NCBI GenBank assembly: GCA_019237115.1
Contig: JAFAHS010000401.1
Span: 1 to 46,261, forward strand
Direction: 5' to 3'
Source of the DNA: Deltaproteobacteria bacterium
Lineage (GTDB): Bacteria; Desulfobacterota; Binatia; Binatales; Binataceae
Length of the DNA: 46,261 nt
Shown here: positions 8,199-16,209 of the stretch, in pieces
Numbering within the stretch: the first letter of the stretch is position 1
Layout of the letters: every line of letters starts with the position of its first letter
The notes under the pieces: model-generated
Told to the model about the DNA's origin: nothing
What the model saw: only the letters and a program-made list of their open reading frames with translations
Databases searched by the model: none
Position numbers and translations under genes: made by a program

Positions 8199-8846
8199 TC
8201 ACTGACCTGGTGTGATTTTAGTGATTTTGGATCCCTGAATACCTACTCCTCCCATAAGACCCTTTTGATCGAAGATATAGGCATAGACCCCCTTCTGTAG
8301 CGTAGTCGTGGACAGATTCTTGCCAAATCCTTTGTCGAGCACCACCAGACTAGGCCCTGTTCCCAGTTCCCAACCATCACTTTTGTCCAGATACCTCAGT
8401 GAGTCGTTGTCCATAAAGAACAGCACGTAACCGAAGGCTTGAGCACCCGCCTGAAAGCCCACCGACGCCGCGACCGACCTGTAGTACCCGACGGTCCTAC
8501 CCCGTTCACGCAGGGCGCCGTCTCCATATTGTCCGGCGACTATAAAGCCACCCTTCACGATGTTGGGAAAAATGAGTATGCCCTTCGACTTGTTCCCCAG
8601 AGCCCTGGCTCCCGGAGTGTTTCGATAGAGATTGCTGAGGGCTGCTGTTGCGTTGCTGTTTATCTCGCTCGCGCTGGCACCCAGCGCGACGGCGGGATTC
8701 AAGAACCAGAGTGATGCTGCAGCCAGCATCACTCCGAGAAGCGTCATTACCCTATCAAGGTTCGAGTTCCCTGGTTGTGCTTCACGTCGTCGTACCAGAT
8801 CCGTACGAGGGGCTCGACGCTCGAAAATACTGGGTGTGATCGACAT
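8199..8846 (-). CDS. YSC84/SYLF-domain lipid-binding protein
   Basis: A 215-residue protein whose C-terminal ~165 residues form a SYLF (YSC84) domain: the sequence around GILIFPNIVKGGFIVAGQYG, then the segment with SVGFQAGAQAFGYVLFFM and a glycine-rich ending (GLMGGVGIQGSKI). The family binds phosphoinositides in eukaryotes; bacterial members are exported and of uncertain role. A signal-like helix (TLLGVMLAAASLWFLNPAVALG) precedes the domain, so the true start may be the ATG at 8747 rather than 8846. The protein is probably periplasmic or outer-membrane associated. Frame is intact. Confidence 0.85.
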   Translation of the reverse strand: MSITPSIFERRAPRTDLVRRREAQPGNSNLDRVMTLLGVMLAAASLWFLNPAVALGASASEINSNATAALSNLYRNTPGARALGNKSKGILIFPNIVKGGFIVAGQYGDGALRERGRTVGYYRSVAASVGFQAGAQAFGYVLFFMDNDSLRYLDKSDGWELGTGPSLVVLDKGFGKNLSTTTLQKGVYAYIFDQKGLMGGVGIQGSKITKITPGQ

Positions 8847-9173
8847 ACGTCGTCTGCTCCCGATTTGGCTCAGTTAAACCTCAGCCCTGTTTACCAACGC
8901 TTGATATAACTCCAGCCTAGTCCGCGTGCATACGCCCGCGAGGCCTCAAAGTAAAGCCTACGCGCGCAGTTTCCTTCGGCGGGAAATGAAACCGCCCCGC
9001 GCAAGAGTGACAACCGGCGTGATTTGAGGGAGGGTCCATTACCGGGCCGCCTGATAGAGGCGGTAAACGGTTGCTGATGAGGATGGAACAAAAATGCGCT
9101 GAGCGATAGATTCGACGCACTCATATTCGGACTTCACATTGGCCCGTGAGCCACCAGGTTGTTGGAGCGAGTA
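8847..9173. other. Intergenic with a short dispersed repeat
   Basis: No gene recognised. A ~40-bp segment at 8987-9026 beginning TGAAACCGCCCC and continuing with GAGTGACAA is repeated imperfectly at 10258-10299, where its TGA is the stop of the prepilin-like gene. Confidence 0.4.
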
Positions 9174-9432
9174 GGTAGATCGCACAATCTCGTACCAGCA
9201 AGTCTTCCTTTTTTCGATCACTTCGTTCCACGAAGACTCACGCTACGGTGGCGATTTTCATCGCGCGGATATGGCCTCGGCGTTACATGCTGCTGCTTAC
9301 GGTCTCTCGCAAGAACAGATCGAGAACGAAATTTTCTGCGCTCGCGATCTGTGGAAAAAGAGTTCCCGCCCACGCCAGTTCGACTACGCGGCGCGAACCG
9401 CGAGGAGGCAATCGCAAATGTCTAGTGAGTGA
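9174..9432 (+). pseudogene. Primase-like gene tail, relic C (best preserved)
   Basis: The longest open relic of the family: a single frame from about 9174 to the stop at 9432 that reads SITSFHEDSRYGGDFHRADM, then a helix-like ALHAAAYGLSQEQIENEI, then ARDLWKK and YAARTARRQ. It has no plausible start codon and no intact gene upstream, so I treat it as a C-terminal fragment. The resemblance to RepB-like primase tails is by motif spacing only. Unlike relics A, B and D its end (after KK) has diverged. Confidence 0.55.
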
Positions 9433-9744
9433 CCACGGGGCCTCGTCCTTTAGAGGACGATGTCGGAAAGGAGAGCTGAAAATGCACTCAGGTACTGTCT
9501 CGAACGAAACTTCAAGCTGCAGAAAACTGGGTCCACTGCGTGCGACACCCGAAGTGAGGCAAACACGAACCTACGAATGCGACTATCAGGCGCCGAATTG
9601 GTGAGAGTGCTCCTTAACGGGTAGAAAAAGAATCCGATCCATCGCCCAATTCCGTAACTAGGTTGTCAGAAGAAAAGCTTTTGAACTAAAACGGTGCTCT
9701 TCGTAACACGCGGGGCGAAACAAACCGCTTTAGGAGGTGCGTTT

Positions 9745-10260
9745 ATGAACTCAAGGAGATTCCTGTCCCAGCGGGGCTTTACTCTCATCGAGTTCGGCGC
9801 GGCAATCGCGATAACCGGCGTACTCGGTTTATCGGTGACCCAAATTGCGAGATTCAACGTACTGTTCCTGCCGGCGGTCCAGTTCGGTGCTGCGCCATCG
9901 CAATGTACCACCAACTTGAAAATCTTCGACAATCTGGGCAATACCCTGGCTTCGTCCACGGTCACGCTATTGCCGAATCAATCCCAAACCGTGAGCTATC
10001 AAAACGCCCCAAGCGCCAATGGCGATCCGACGGCTGTAGAGCTTCATGCGCTGGCAACGGTTCCGGATTGCCCCGACAACTCCGAGTCGTGCTCGCCTTC
10101 GATACGGGCGCAACAGCAGGCCTGCGCGAACAATCCGCGCGATTTCAACGCCACGCTGGAACTTGCCGACGGCACCACGGGAGTGACGCTGGTCACGTTG
10201 CCCGGATCGTTTCTGCCGGCAGTCCAATCGCCGCCCCCGTTTCTGCTGGGCGCGCGGTGA
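9745..10260 (+). CDS. Small protein with a type IV prepilin-like leader
   Basis: A 171-residue protein. A perfect AGGAGG Shine-Dalgarno site lies 7 bp before the ATG at 9745. The N-terminus MNSRRFLSQRGFTLIEFGAA has the class III prepilin cleavage pattern (short basic leader, G before FTLIE, Glu at +5) followed by a hydrophobic helix, so processing by a prepilin peptidase such as PilD is expected. The rest does not look like a pilin: it contains CTTNLKIFDNLGNTLAS and four further cysteines (PDCPDNSESC, ACANN), resembling small beta-rich exported proteins. No pilus assembly genes are nearby. Function unknown. Confidence 0.7.
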   Translation: MNSRRFLSQRGFTLIEFGAAIAITGVLGLSVTQIARFNVLFLPAVQFGAAPSQCTTNLKIFDNLGNTLASSTVTLLPNQSQTVSYQNAPSANGDPTAVELHALATVPDCPDNSESCSPSIRAQQQACANNPRDFNATLELADGTTGVTLVTLPGSFLPAVQSPPPFLLGAR

Positions 10261-10680
10261 AACCGCCCCACGGGAAAGTGACAAGCAGAATGTGATGGCG
10301 GCGTGGGACCGTCTTGCGTCCGGCGGCACACTTTGTGGCGGTGATAAGCCCCGGTTGTGAGCATCCCGCGAATGAGACGGAATCGGTGCGAAGCATTTTT
10401 CAACGATACAACACAACAGTTCAGCAGGCCGAACTGGTCGCTCTCGGGAGTTTTCAAGAACCGCGATGCGGGCCTTACAATCGAAAGCGGGAGATTGCGG
10501 AAAACTTCGAAAAGGTATTTGATGCAGATGGGATAACGCTATGGTGTTCAATCCGACCGCCACCAAGGCAGGTCCCCGCGCCGCCGCTGGCGGCAAAAGA
10601 GCGCGTCGCGAGGGTTTCTGTAGTTAGTCGAGCGATGGATCGTCATCTTCGACAATGAGTCAACTACGCGAGAGATTATC
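10261..10680. other. Intergenic, no gene recognised
   Basis: About 420 bp after the prepilin-like gene. It opens with the second copy of a ~40-bp repeat (10258-10299). A 114-codon plus frame at 10314-10658 has no recognisable motif and poor coding character; I do not annotate it. Confidence 0.4.
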
Positions 10681-11661
10681 ATGCCTAAACCAACACCAAA
10701 CAAAGTCCAGTCCTCCAATGCGACACGATTGATGCGGATCCAGGCTCGTCCAGGCTCGCTGGTCGAGGCGCGCCACTATCGCTATCCGCAGACCGGTTGG
10801 GTGCAGCCGGCCGCGCTAGCGCAGGGCATCCCGCCGGACGCGTCCGCCGACCTCGTCTTCCACGGTGGGAAAACCGTGCCCCAGATGGAGTTTCAGAACG
10901 TATTTCTTGGCGGCCAAGCATCGTGGCTCGCGTCCGACATCGACTCGATCAATACCGCGATCACGCTCGCGATGCAGGACCGGAAACTAAACAATGTCGT
11001 CAAGCAGTACTTTGACAGCGGCGTCAATCTGACCTGCGATGCGCGGCCGCTGCTCGTGCTCGAAGAAGCAAAGCCGGTTCAGCTCGACGAGCCGGACGTG
11101 CAGCAATTGGTCGTCCGGCTGCTGCAACAGGGAAAGGTCCCTGACAACGATCTTGGTACGACGATCTTCAACCTCGTGTTACCTCCTGGAACCGTACTCA
11201 AGCTCGACCAAGACAATTCTCTTGGCGGACTTGGTGGTTATCACGGCTCGGTGCACTTCGAGCAAAATGGCCGGTCGCAGACCGCCTACTATTCGGCAAA
11301 CGTCTTTTCGCAGACGCTGCCGAACGGGCAGGCGAATGGAATTCCCGCGTTCGACGCATCGTGGAAGGATGTGGTCGGTACTCTCTACCACGAGATTAAC
11401 GAGTTCCGCACTGACGCCGACGTCAGGGACGCGATCGCGACCGGGAACGACGACGGCGTCCTTGGCTGGATGGGAGGACAGGGCGAGGTCGGAGATCAGC
11501 CGATTGCCATGGCCGGGCAACTCGGGATGTTGCAGCGGGTGTTCCAGGAGGTGCTCAGCAGCTCTGGAAATCAGAGCGTGCCCGTGCAGTTCTTGTACTC
11601 GAACGCGGTCCATGGCGCGGAGGGGCCGATCGACGAACCGGATCCTCCGGCACAAAGGTAA
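10681..11661 (+). CDS. Hypothetical protein, possible Exordium-like or metallopeptidase-like fold
   Basis: A 326-residue protein, frame intact. The central part contains GLGGYHGSVHFEQNGRSQ, then ANVFSQTL, and a motif TLYHEINEFRTD followed ~25 residues later by LGWMGGQGEVGDQ. A histidine-glutamate helix followed by a GW...GEIGD element is the layout of Exordium/phosphate-induced proteins and of some secreted bacterial proteins related to them; I regard this only as a lead, since the HExxxE pattern differs from classical HExxH zinc enzymes. No signal peptide is visible. It stands alone between spacers; no function can be assigned. Confidence 0.6.
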   Translation: MPKPTPNKVQSSNATRLMRIQARPGSLVEARHYRYPQTGWVQPAALAQGIPPDASADLVFHGGKTVPQMEFQNVFLGGQASWLASDIDSINTAITLAMQDRKLNNVVKQYFDSGVNLTCDARPLLVLEEAKPVQLDEPDVQQLVVRLLQQGKVPDNDLGTTIFNLVLPPGTVLKLDQDNSLGGLGGYHGSVHFEQNGRSQTAYYSANVFSQTLPNGQANGIPAFDASWKDVVGTLYHEINEFRTDADVRDAIATGNDDGVLGWMGGQGEVGDQPIAMAGQLGMLQRVFQEVLSSSGNQSVPVQFLYSNAVHGAEGPIDEPDPPAQR

Positions 11662-11862
11662 CAGTCCCCAGCCATCCACAGACAGCTCGGGCCACTACCG
11701 GCCGTGAGCGACGGAAGCATCTCTCTGCGGTGCCGTTGCCCTCACGGTGCGAGGGTTCGCTGCCTTCCCGATGGCGCCTCATTCGAGTCTCTGAGGTCGT
11801 GCGCTTGAAGATCAGATCCCTGTAGAACTCGATGAAGGCGGTAAAGGTGCCGTGGCCCGCGC

Positions 11863-12972
11863 CTATACCCGCGCCGGGAGCGTCGCTTGGTTCGATATGC
11901 TCTCGAGACGGTTTCGCAAACTTTGATTGAACCTCCGCTGTGCTAAACGTCGAGCCGGGTCGAACACCAGGATCGTTTGTTCTCGCAGAAGACTCTTCAT
12001 TCGTGAGGGCGGAGTCTCCATATCGTCTTCAGATGTTTGTCGGACCCAGCTTTGTACCATGGGACCATTGCCAACGAACACACACCTGATTTCTGGCCGT
12101 GCGGACATTCTTTCCACTTCCCATATCAGGGTATCTGTTGGCTCTGAAACGTCACAAATGACCAGACGCACCCGTTCGGCCAACTCGGACACCAGTTCTT
12201 GCCAAAGCTTGTCAACTACCCTCACCACGAGCGCTTGAGGTGCCGCAATAGATGGCCGCCTGAGCCATCCCGCAAGGCCTTGCACCCGAATAAGGCAGCG
12301 CGGTATCTGCTCCGCTGATCTGATCTCAACCTTGAAGCTCCGTCGAATTCGCCAGCGGTAGATGAGAACTGCAAGAACGATCACGATAAGCGCGAGAAGT
12401 GGCAAGCAGAACAACCAAAACTGGTATAGCCATATTCCAGCGATGGGAAACCAATACATGATTCTCACAACCAGTCCGTTCGGTAGACCTAGTCCCTGGC
12501 CGCCGGTCAAAGAGTTAACAGCCAAAAGGAAAACCAATAGCGCGAAAGGGATTCCGAAACGCGAAAGAATCCGTTCGATCCGGGGAACCTCTAAAGGCAC
12601 GAAATCCGAATCGTCTAAGGTGATCACCCGGTACTGCCTCCCGAGACCTCCGTTGATTGCCCGAGCGAGCATTCGATTAGCATCGGACAGTCCAAATCGC
12701 CTCAGATAGAGCACTGGGGTTTTTCGGCTCGACATCAGGGCCGCAAGGACATACACAATCGCCAAAAGCGCCGAAGATTTCAGCAGCCACACAATTGGTC
12801 CCGTGAAGAATCCGACGAACGCTCCCTCAACTAGGTAAATGAACTCGTTGGGGGATGAGAAAAAGAACAGGATTAAACCGCCTGCGACGGCCGAGCGTAT
12901 TAGCCATGCAGCAAACCGGCGCAGCCGCCTGCGTCCGGTCTGACTCACCTCCGCAACGCTAGTGATGTGCAT
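11863..12972 (-). CDS. Predicted multi-pass membrane protein with a C-terminal TIR-like domain
   Basis: A 369-residue protein with membrane segments near residues 25-60, 60-82, 140-155 and 170-205. Between them lies PVLYLRRFGLSDANRM, and the soluble C-terminal half has VVRVVDKLWQELVSEL then RVRLVICDVSEPTDTLIWEVE. Both motifs recur in a family of uncharacterised bacterial membrane proteins (xLYLRxF ... W...V..L......V......LIWE) in which the soluble part looks like a TIR/STIR-type Rossmann domain; that comparison is from memory of the motif pattern, not a search. It could be a sensor of membrane-associated signalling or defence. The gene is isolated and intact. Confidence 0.65.
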   Translation of the reverse strand: MHITSVAEVSQTGRRRLRRFAAWLIRSAVAGGLILFFFSSPNEFIYLVEGAFVGFFTGPIVWLLKSSALLAIVYVLAALMSSRKTPVLYLRRFGLSDANRMLARAINGGLGRQYRVITLDDSDFVPLEVPRIERILSRFGIPFALLVFLLAVNSLTGGQGLGLPNGLVVRIMYWFPIAGIWLYQFWLFCLPLLALIVIVLAVLIYRWRIRRSFKVEIRSAEQIPRCLIRVQGLAGWLRRPSIAAPQALVVRVVDKLWQELVSELAERVRLVICDVSEPTDTLIWEVERMSARPEIRCVFVGNGPMVQSWVRQTSEDDMETPPSRMKSLLREQTILVFDPARRLAQRRFNQSLRNRLESISNQATLPARV

Positions 12973-13035
12973 TATACGCAGGGTGGGGTGAGGCGCATGG
13001 TTGGAGAAGGACGGCGGTCGAAGCGGGAAAGATCC

Positions 13036-13442
13036 TCATAGGCATACCAGACGGCGCGCACAACTGAGCTCTTTATCTAAGAGCTCAACTCGTCGCGCTA
13101 CCCATGCGTTGAGCAATTCACCGTGATAACGGCTGCGAGAGAGCGAGTCGGCTTGCTGAATCAGTTTACTCGCAAGCTCAGCCTGTGATGAACCTGAAAA
13201 CACGACCATGAACTTCGAGTCCGAAGATCGGGCGAAAACGCTGGCGGCCAAAAAGCACTCTGGCCGAACTGACGCATCAACGAAGCAAGGGGGAAAAGAA
13301 CGGAAGCGCTCACAACGCTTATATTTGGCTGGGTGTGGCCGAGGTCCGCGCCGCCGAGGTCCGGCGTAATGTCGGGCTTCCTCCAAGCGTTCCAGGCGTC
13401 TACGCCTTGCTGAAGCGCCTTCAGGTGATCTGGATTTGGCAT
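13036..13442 (-). pseudogene. Broken pentapeptide-repeat protein gene
   Basis: The minus-strand frame starting at 13442 opens HLKALQQGVDAWNAWRKPDI and then PDLGGADL, the typical start of TIR-less pentapeptide-repeat proteins (HLxxLxxGVxAWNxWR...PDLxGADL). It loses the repeat after about 35 codons; another frame of the same strand then continues to 13036 with a protein-like C-terminal segment (KFMVVFSGSSQAELASKLIQ, then ELLNAWVARRVELLDKEL). So a frameshift or deletion has removed the repeat array and joined two parts. The C-terminal part is unrecognised. Confidence 0.5.
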
Positions 13443-13704
13443 GTCGTTGGGCCTCTTGAGCGGTCCACCAAAAATCGAGTTTATAAAGCTGAGTGCGACA
13501 GAACATCTCAGCGAGGTGGACTTCCGCGGGGCGAACCTTGCCGAGGCCTACCTCAGCGATGCGGATCTCAACCCCCCGGAGGCGAAAGCCTTAGTCTGCC
13601 CATCGATGCATTCGTCCCTGTCGACTATCAGTCGCTTGTCCACCGCACAGGATCACCTTCCTGGAAATGACCTGCGCTCAGGCACTCCGGCGCGTCGGTT
13701 CTAG
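13441..13704 (+). pseudogene. Pentapeptide-repeat fragment, opposite strand
   Basis: A plus-strand frame with a short pentapeptide run (SEVDFRGANLAEAYLSDADLN at about 13510-13572) followed by unrelated sequence. There is no good start site. It abuts, head to head, the start of the minus-strand pentapeptide gene, so the two are probably pieces of related genes rearranged by inversion. Confidence 0.45.
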
Positions 13705-13721
13705 ACATTGCCTGAGCAGAT

Positions 13722-14345
13722 TCACTGCATTGGTAAAATCCTAAATACCTCGCGCCAACCTGCGAATCCCTTGAGTTTTAGTAGACCGATGGAAATCGTC
13801 TTCCATTGCTTGGCCCGACGTTCTAGGATTTCTGCCGTTTCTTCGCTGCACAAGACATAGTTCTCGAGAGGTAACTCGTCAGGAGGAATGGGGTTCAAAG
13901 CCTCAGGAAGTGACGCGCGCGAGATCGCTTCGAGGCGGAATGTATAGGAGATGTGTGGCCCCTCTCGGTCGCTGGAAACGACATCTACCTCCCCAAAATG
14001 TATTGCACTCCGAAGGTTGAGGGCCCGTTCTTCAGGAACATCGCGGTTTCGCGTCGCAATATGGCGCAGCAACTCGAAGACGGTTTCCACAGCATGAACC
14101 GCCGCTCGTTCAGCAGATTGGGGGTCATGAAAGGTCACAAGATAGCCGTCTCCGGTACTCTTCATGCAGCGCAGTCCACGAGGTTGGCCAATTTGCGCGA
14201 TGAGAGTTCTCAGGTCTCGCAGCAAGCCACGGCCAACCGCATGCCAGCCGAACAAGTTGCTGGTTCTCGCTGAGTCGACAAGGTCAATAACAACGATGGC
14301 CTCGGTGACTACCTCGGGAGGAGAAGCGGCATCACCAATGTCCAT
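13722..14345 (-). CDS. Class III nucleotidyl cyclase-like protein (single domain)
   Basis: A 207-residue protein consisting mostly of a cyclase homology domain. The first metal-binding motif is VVIDLVDS (Asp21) and the second is STGDGYLVTF (Asp66), with the RSAIHFGEV segment following. It ends with an extra ~40 residues (ETAEILERRAKQWKTISIGLLKLKG) of the kind that closes bacterial cyclase domains. It lies 8 bp downstream of another single-domain cyclase and is almost certainly in the same operon; class III cyclases work as dimers, so a heterodimer is plausible. Whether it makes cAMP, cGMP or nothing cannot be told from the residues I can see. Confidence 0.8.
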   Translation of the reverse strand: MDIGDAASPPEVVTEAIVVIDLVDSARTSNLFGWHAVGRGLLRDLRTLIAQIGQPRGLRCMKSTGDGYLVTFHDPQSAERAAVHAVETVFELLRHIATRNRDVPEERALNLRSAIHFGEVDVVSSDREGPHISYTFRLEAISRASLPEALNPIPPDELPLENYVLCSEETAEILERRAKQWKTISIGLLKLKGFAGWREVFRILPMQ

Positions 14346-14353
14346 TTGCCCAC

Positions 14354-14911
14354 CTACACCTTAGCGAGATCCACGCGGCTGAACTCCGTTTCCTCAGCCA
14401 TTCCCTTGAGGTGAACGCGCTCCATCGGTCCAAGAAGGGTTACTTGTTGCGTGGGCAGCGCCTGCTGAGCAGCCCGTGAGACAACCATTTGGTCGGCGTC
14501 GGCAGAACTCGTCAGGTGTGCAGCGATGTTTACGCCTGGCCCCAGGATTTCTTCGCCGTACGAGGTCTGCTCGATGGAGACTGTGGCCAAATGCAGACTG
14601 AAGCGAAGCCGCCAATTCGCTGGGGCCGTTTGTTGCGACCGTGAGCGGGTGAGTGCCGCCGCAAACGGGAGAACCTTGGCGACATCCTCGAAGATCGCGA
14701 GAAAAGTGTCACCAACAAACTTGATGCACCGACCGTTGTAAGCAGTCGCGAGCCTTTCTACATCACCGCTAAACTCACGGAGTGTTTCTACCAGCAGGAG
14801 ATCTCCGTGCGTTGCCAGCAATGCGGTGAACCCGACGATATCAGCAAACACGATTGCGAGAGTGTGCGGCACCCGTTCTGGGTTGCGGCTTTTCTCCTCT
14901 TTCGTCTTCAC
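14354..14911 (-). CDS. Class III adenylate/guanylate cyclase domain protein
   Basis: A 185-residue protein that is essentially one cyclase homology domain: AIVFADIVGFTALLA (first metal Asp24) and CIKFVGDTFLAIF (second metal Asp68), then LRFSLHLATV and the GEEILGPGVNIAAHL segment that follows the catalytic core, ending VHLKGMAEETEFSRV. Both metal aspartates are present. No sensor domain or membrane helix is seen, so it may be controlled by its partner encoded 8 bp downstream. The start at 14911 follows no strong ribosome site; MKTKEEKSRNPERVPHTLAI fits a short basic leader. Confidence 0.85.
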   Translation of the reverse strand: MKTKEEKSRNPERVPHTLAIVFADIVGFTALLATHGDLLLVETLREFSGDVERLATAYNGRCIKFVGDTFLAIFEDVAKVLPFAAALTRSRSQQTAPANWRLRFSLHLATVSIEQTSYGEEILGPGVNIAAHLTSSADADQMVVSRAAQQALPTQQVTLLGPMERVHLKGMAEETEFSRVDLAKV

Positions 14912-15011
14912 TTCTAGTCCTCGTGCCTGCTAAGCACTCGTTGGGTGAACCGCAACGGTCCGAGACATTTCGGGCGATCTTCACCTTAGCCGCTATCGAA
15001 GATATGGCAAG

Positions 15012-15127
15012 CTATGTGCTGAGTTCGGATAGCAGTGCCTTGGCGTCTTTCAGGTTCGGCGGTGTCGAAGGCCTCGGTGAACCAGTTGTGGATTTCGGCC
15101 AGCACGGCCCGCATCTCCCGCCGATGG
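15012..15127 (-). pseudogene. AAA/TPR cyclase-family C-terminal tail, stub 1
   Basis: Minus-strand stub reading MRAVLAEIHNWFTEAFDTA, then, after a 1-nt insertion, DLKDAKALLSELST-stop (15012). This is the extreme C-terminus of the large cyclase-AAA-TPR proteins (consensus here [20 protein letters not shown] then LKDAKALLDELG). Nothing else of such a gene is nearby. Five further stubs occur in this window, all on the minus strand. Confidence 0.7.
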
Positions 15128-15152
15128 GATGGAAGACCACTAAAGCGGCAAT

Positions 15153-15929
15153 TTAGTCCGGCTTTTGTCCGAGCAGGATCTGTTCGGTCAGAGTCAAGTT
15201 CAGCGATGCGAGCTTTTGCTTTGCGCCGAGAGCCACCATGATGCGCTCGGCTTCCACCCGAGCGGCTTCAGACACAAGCGGCAACCACCGCACTCGCACG
15301 AGTTCCTGAATGTCCGGCCACCGCACCGTAAACGACGCGCACCGCCCTTCGAACTCAAGGCCAGCTCGCTCGAACGCGAGTCTAAAATATTCCGCGAGAT
15401 TGGTTCTCGATAGTTGGCTCCCGGTAACGCGCACGAAATCCACCCATTCGTCGGCTGTCATAACCTCTTTCAGTGCCGCGGCCAAACCGCTGCCTTCGAG
15501 AAATGCGATCAGCCGTCCACCGCCCTTCAGACAGCGAGCTATTTCGCTGAGACACTTCTCGAGATCGCTGACGATTTGCAATGACCTGCTACATAGGACG
15601 ACGTCCCAGGTCGCCGAGGCAAAGGGCAGTGCTATTGCGTCCGCTTGGACAACCAGCGCAGAACCTCCGCCTCGATGCCGCGCCTCGATGGCCATCGCGA
15701 ATGAAATGTCGGCGCCAATGATCTCGGCCTGCTGGTTCAGCCGGCGAATCTCGGGGCGAAACGCCCCGTTACCACATCCCAGATCGAGTATCTGACATGC
15801 GGCCGCGAGCTCTGACGCGATCGCCTGAATAGCCGACGCGCGCCGGCGTGCGTAGAAGGCGCCCTCGCCATAGGTGCTGGCGAGCCGTGAAAAGTAGCCT
15901 GCTACAGATGATTTAGGTGATGGCTCCAT
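15153..15929 (-). CDS. Class I SAM-dependent methyltransferase
   Basis: A 258-residue class I methyltransferase. Motif I, ILDLGCGNGAF, is near residues 46-56; the acidic end of strand 2 is IIGADIS; ALVVQADAIALPF carries the adenine-contacting Asp; and WDVVLCSRSLQIVSDLEKCL gives the catalytic-face segment typical of BioC/UbiE-type enzymes. The C-terminal half differs from BioC, so the substrate is unknown. No methyl acceptor pathway is encoded alongside. The protein is cytosolic and the gene intact, lying between two tail stubs. Confidence 0.85.
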   Translation of the reverse strand: MEPSPKSSVAGYFSRLASTYGEGAFYARRRASAIQAIASELAAACQILDLGCGNGAFRPEIRRLNQQAEIIGADISFAMAIEARHRGGGSALVVQADAIALPFASATWDVVLCSRSLQIVSDLEKCLSEIARCLKGGGRLIAFLEGSGLAAALKEVMTADEWVDFVRVTGSQLSRTNLAEYFRLAFERAGLEFEGRCASFTVRWPDIQELVRVRWLPLVSEAARVEAERIMVALGAKQKLASLNLTLTEQILLGQKPD

Positions 15930-15988
15930 AAGGTATTAAAGAATGGACGTGGACAGGCGCTCCCGACCTGGCTGCTTTCTTTCACTCT

Positions 15989-16130
15989 CTACTCGCCCAG
16001 TTCGTCGAGCAGCGTCTTGGCGTCCTTCAGGTCGGTGGTGTCGAAGCCCTCGGTGAACCAGTTGTAGATTTCGAAGAGCATCGCGCGCGCCTCTTCGCAC
16101 TTGACTGCTTGGCGAGCAGCCGGGCCTGGC
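15989..16130 (-). pseudogene. AAA/TPR cyclase-family C-terminal tail, stub 2
   Basis: The cleanest stub: [20 protein letters not shown] followed by [19 protein letters not shown] at 15989. Just upstream a second frame gives ARLLAKQ, the expected preceding residues (SLARLLxxQGxxEEARAML), displaced by one nucleotide. The stub ends about 80 bp before the 3' end of the serine hydrolase gene. Confidence 0.75.
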
Positions 16131-16209
16131 TTTCGCCATGCCGCCCAGCGGTGGAACGACGAAAGATACGGGCTTGCGCTCGCGATGTCCCAAGACGACC
16201 GTCGATGAT

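Noticed and set aside
10314..10658. 114-codon plus ORF
   Set aside because: No family resemblance, no ribosome site, uneven composition.
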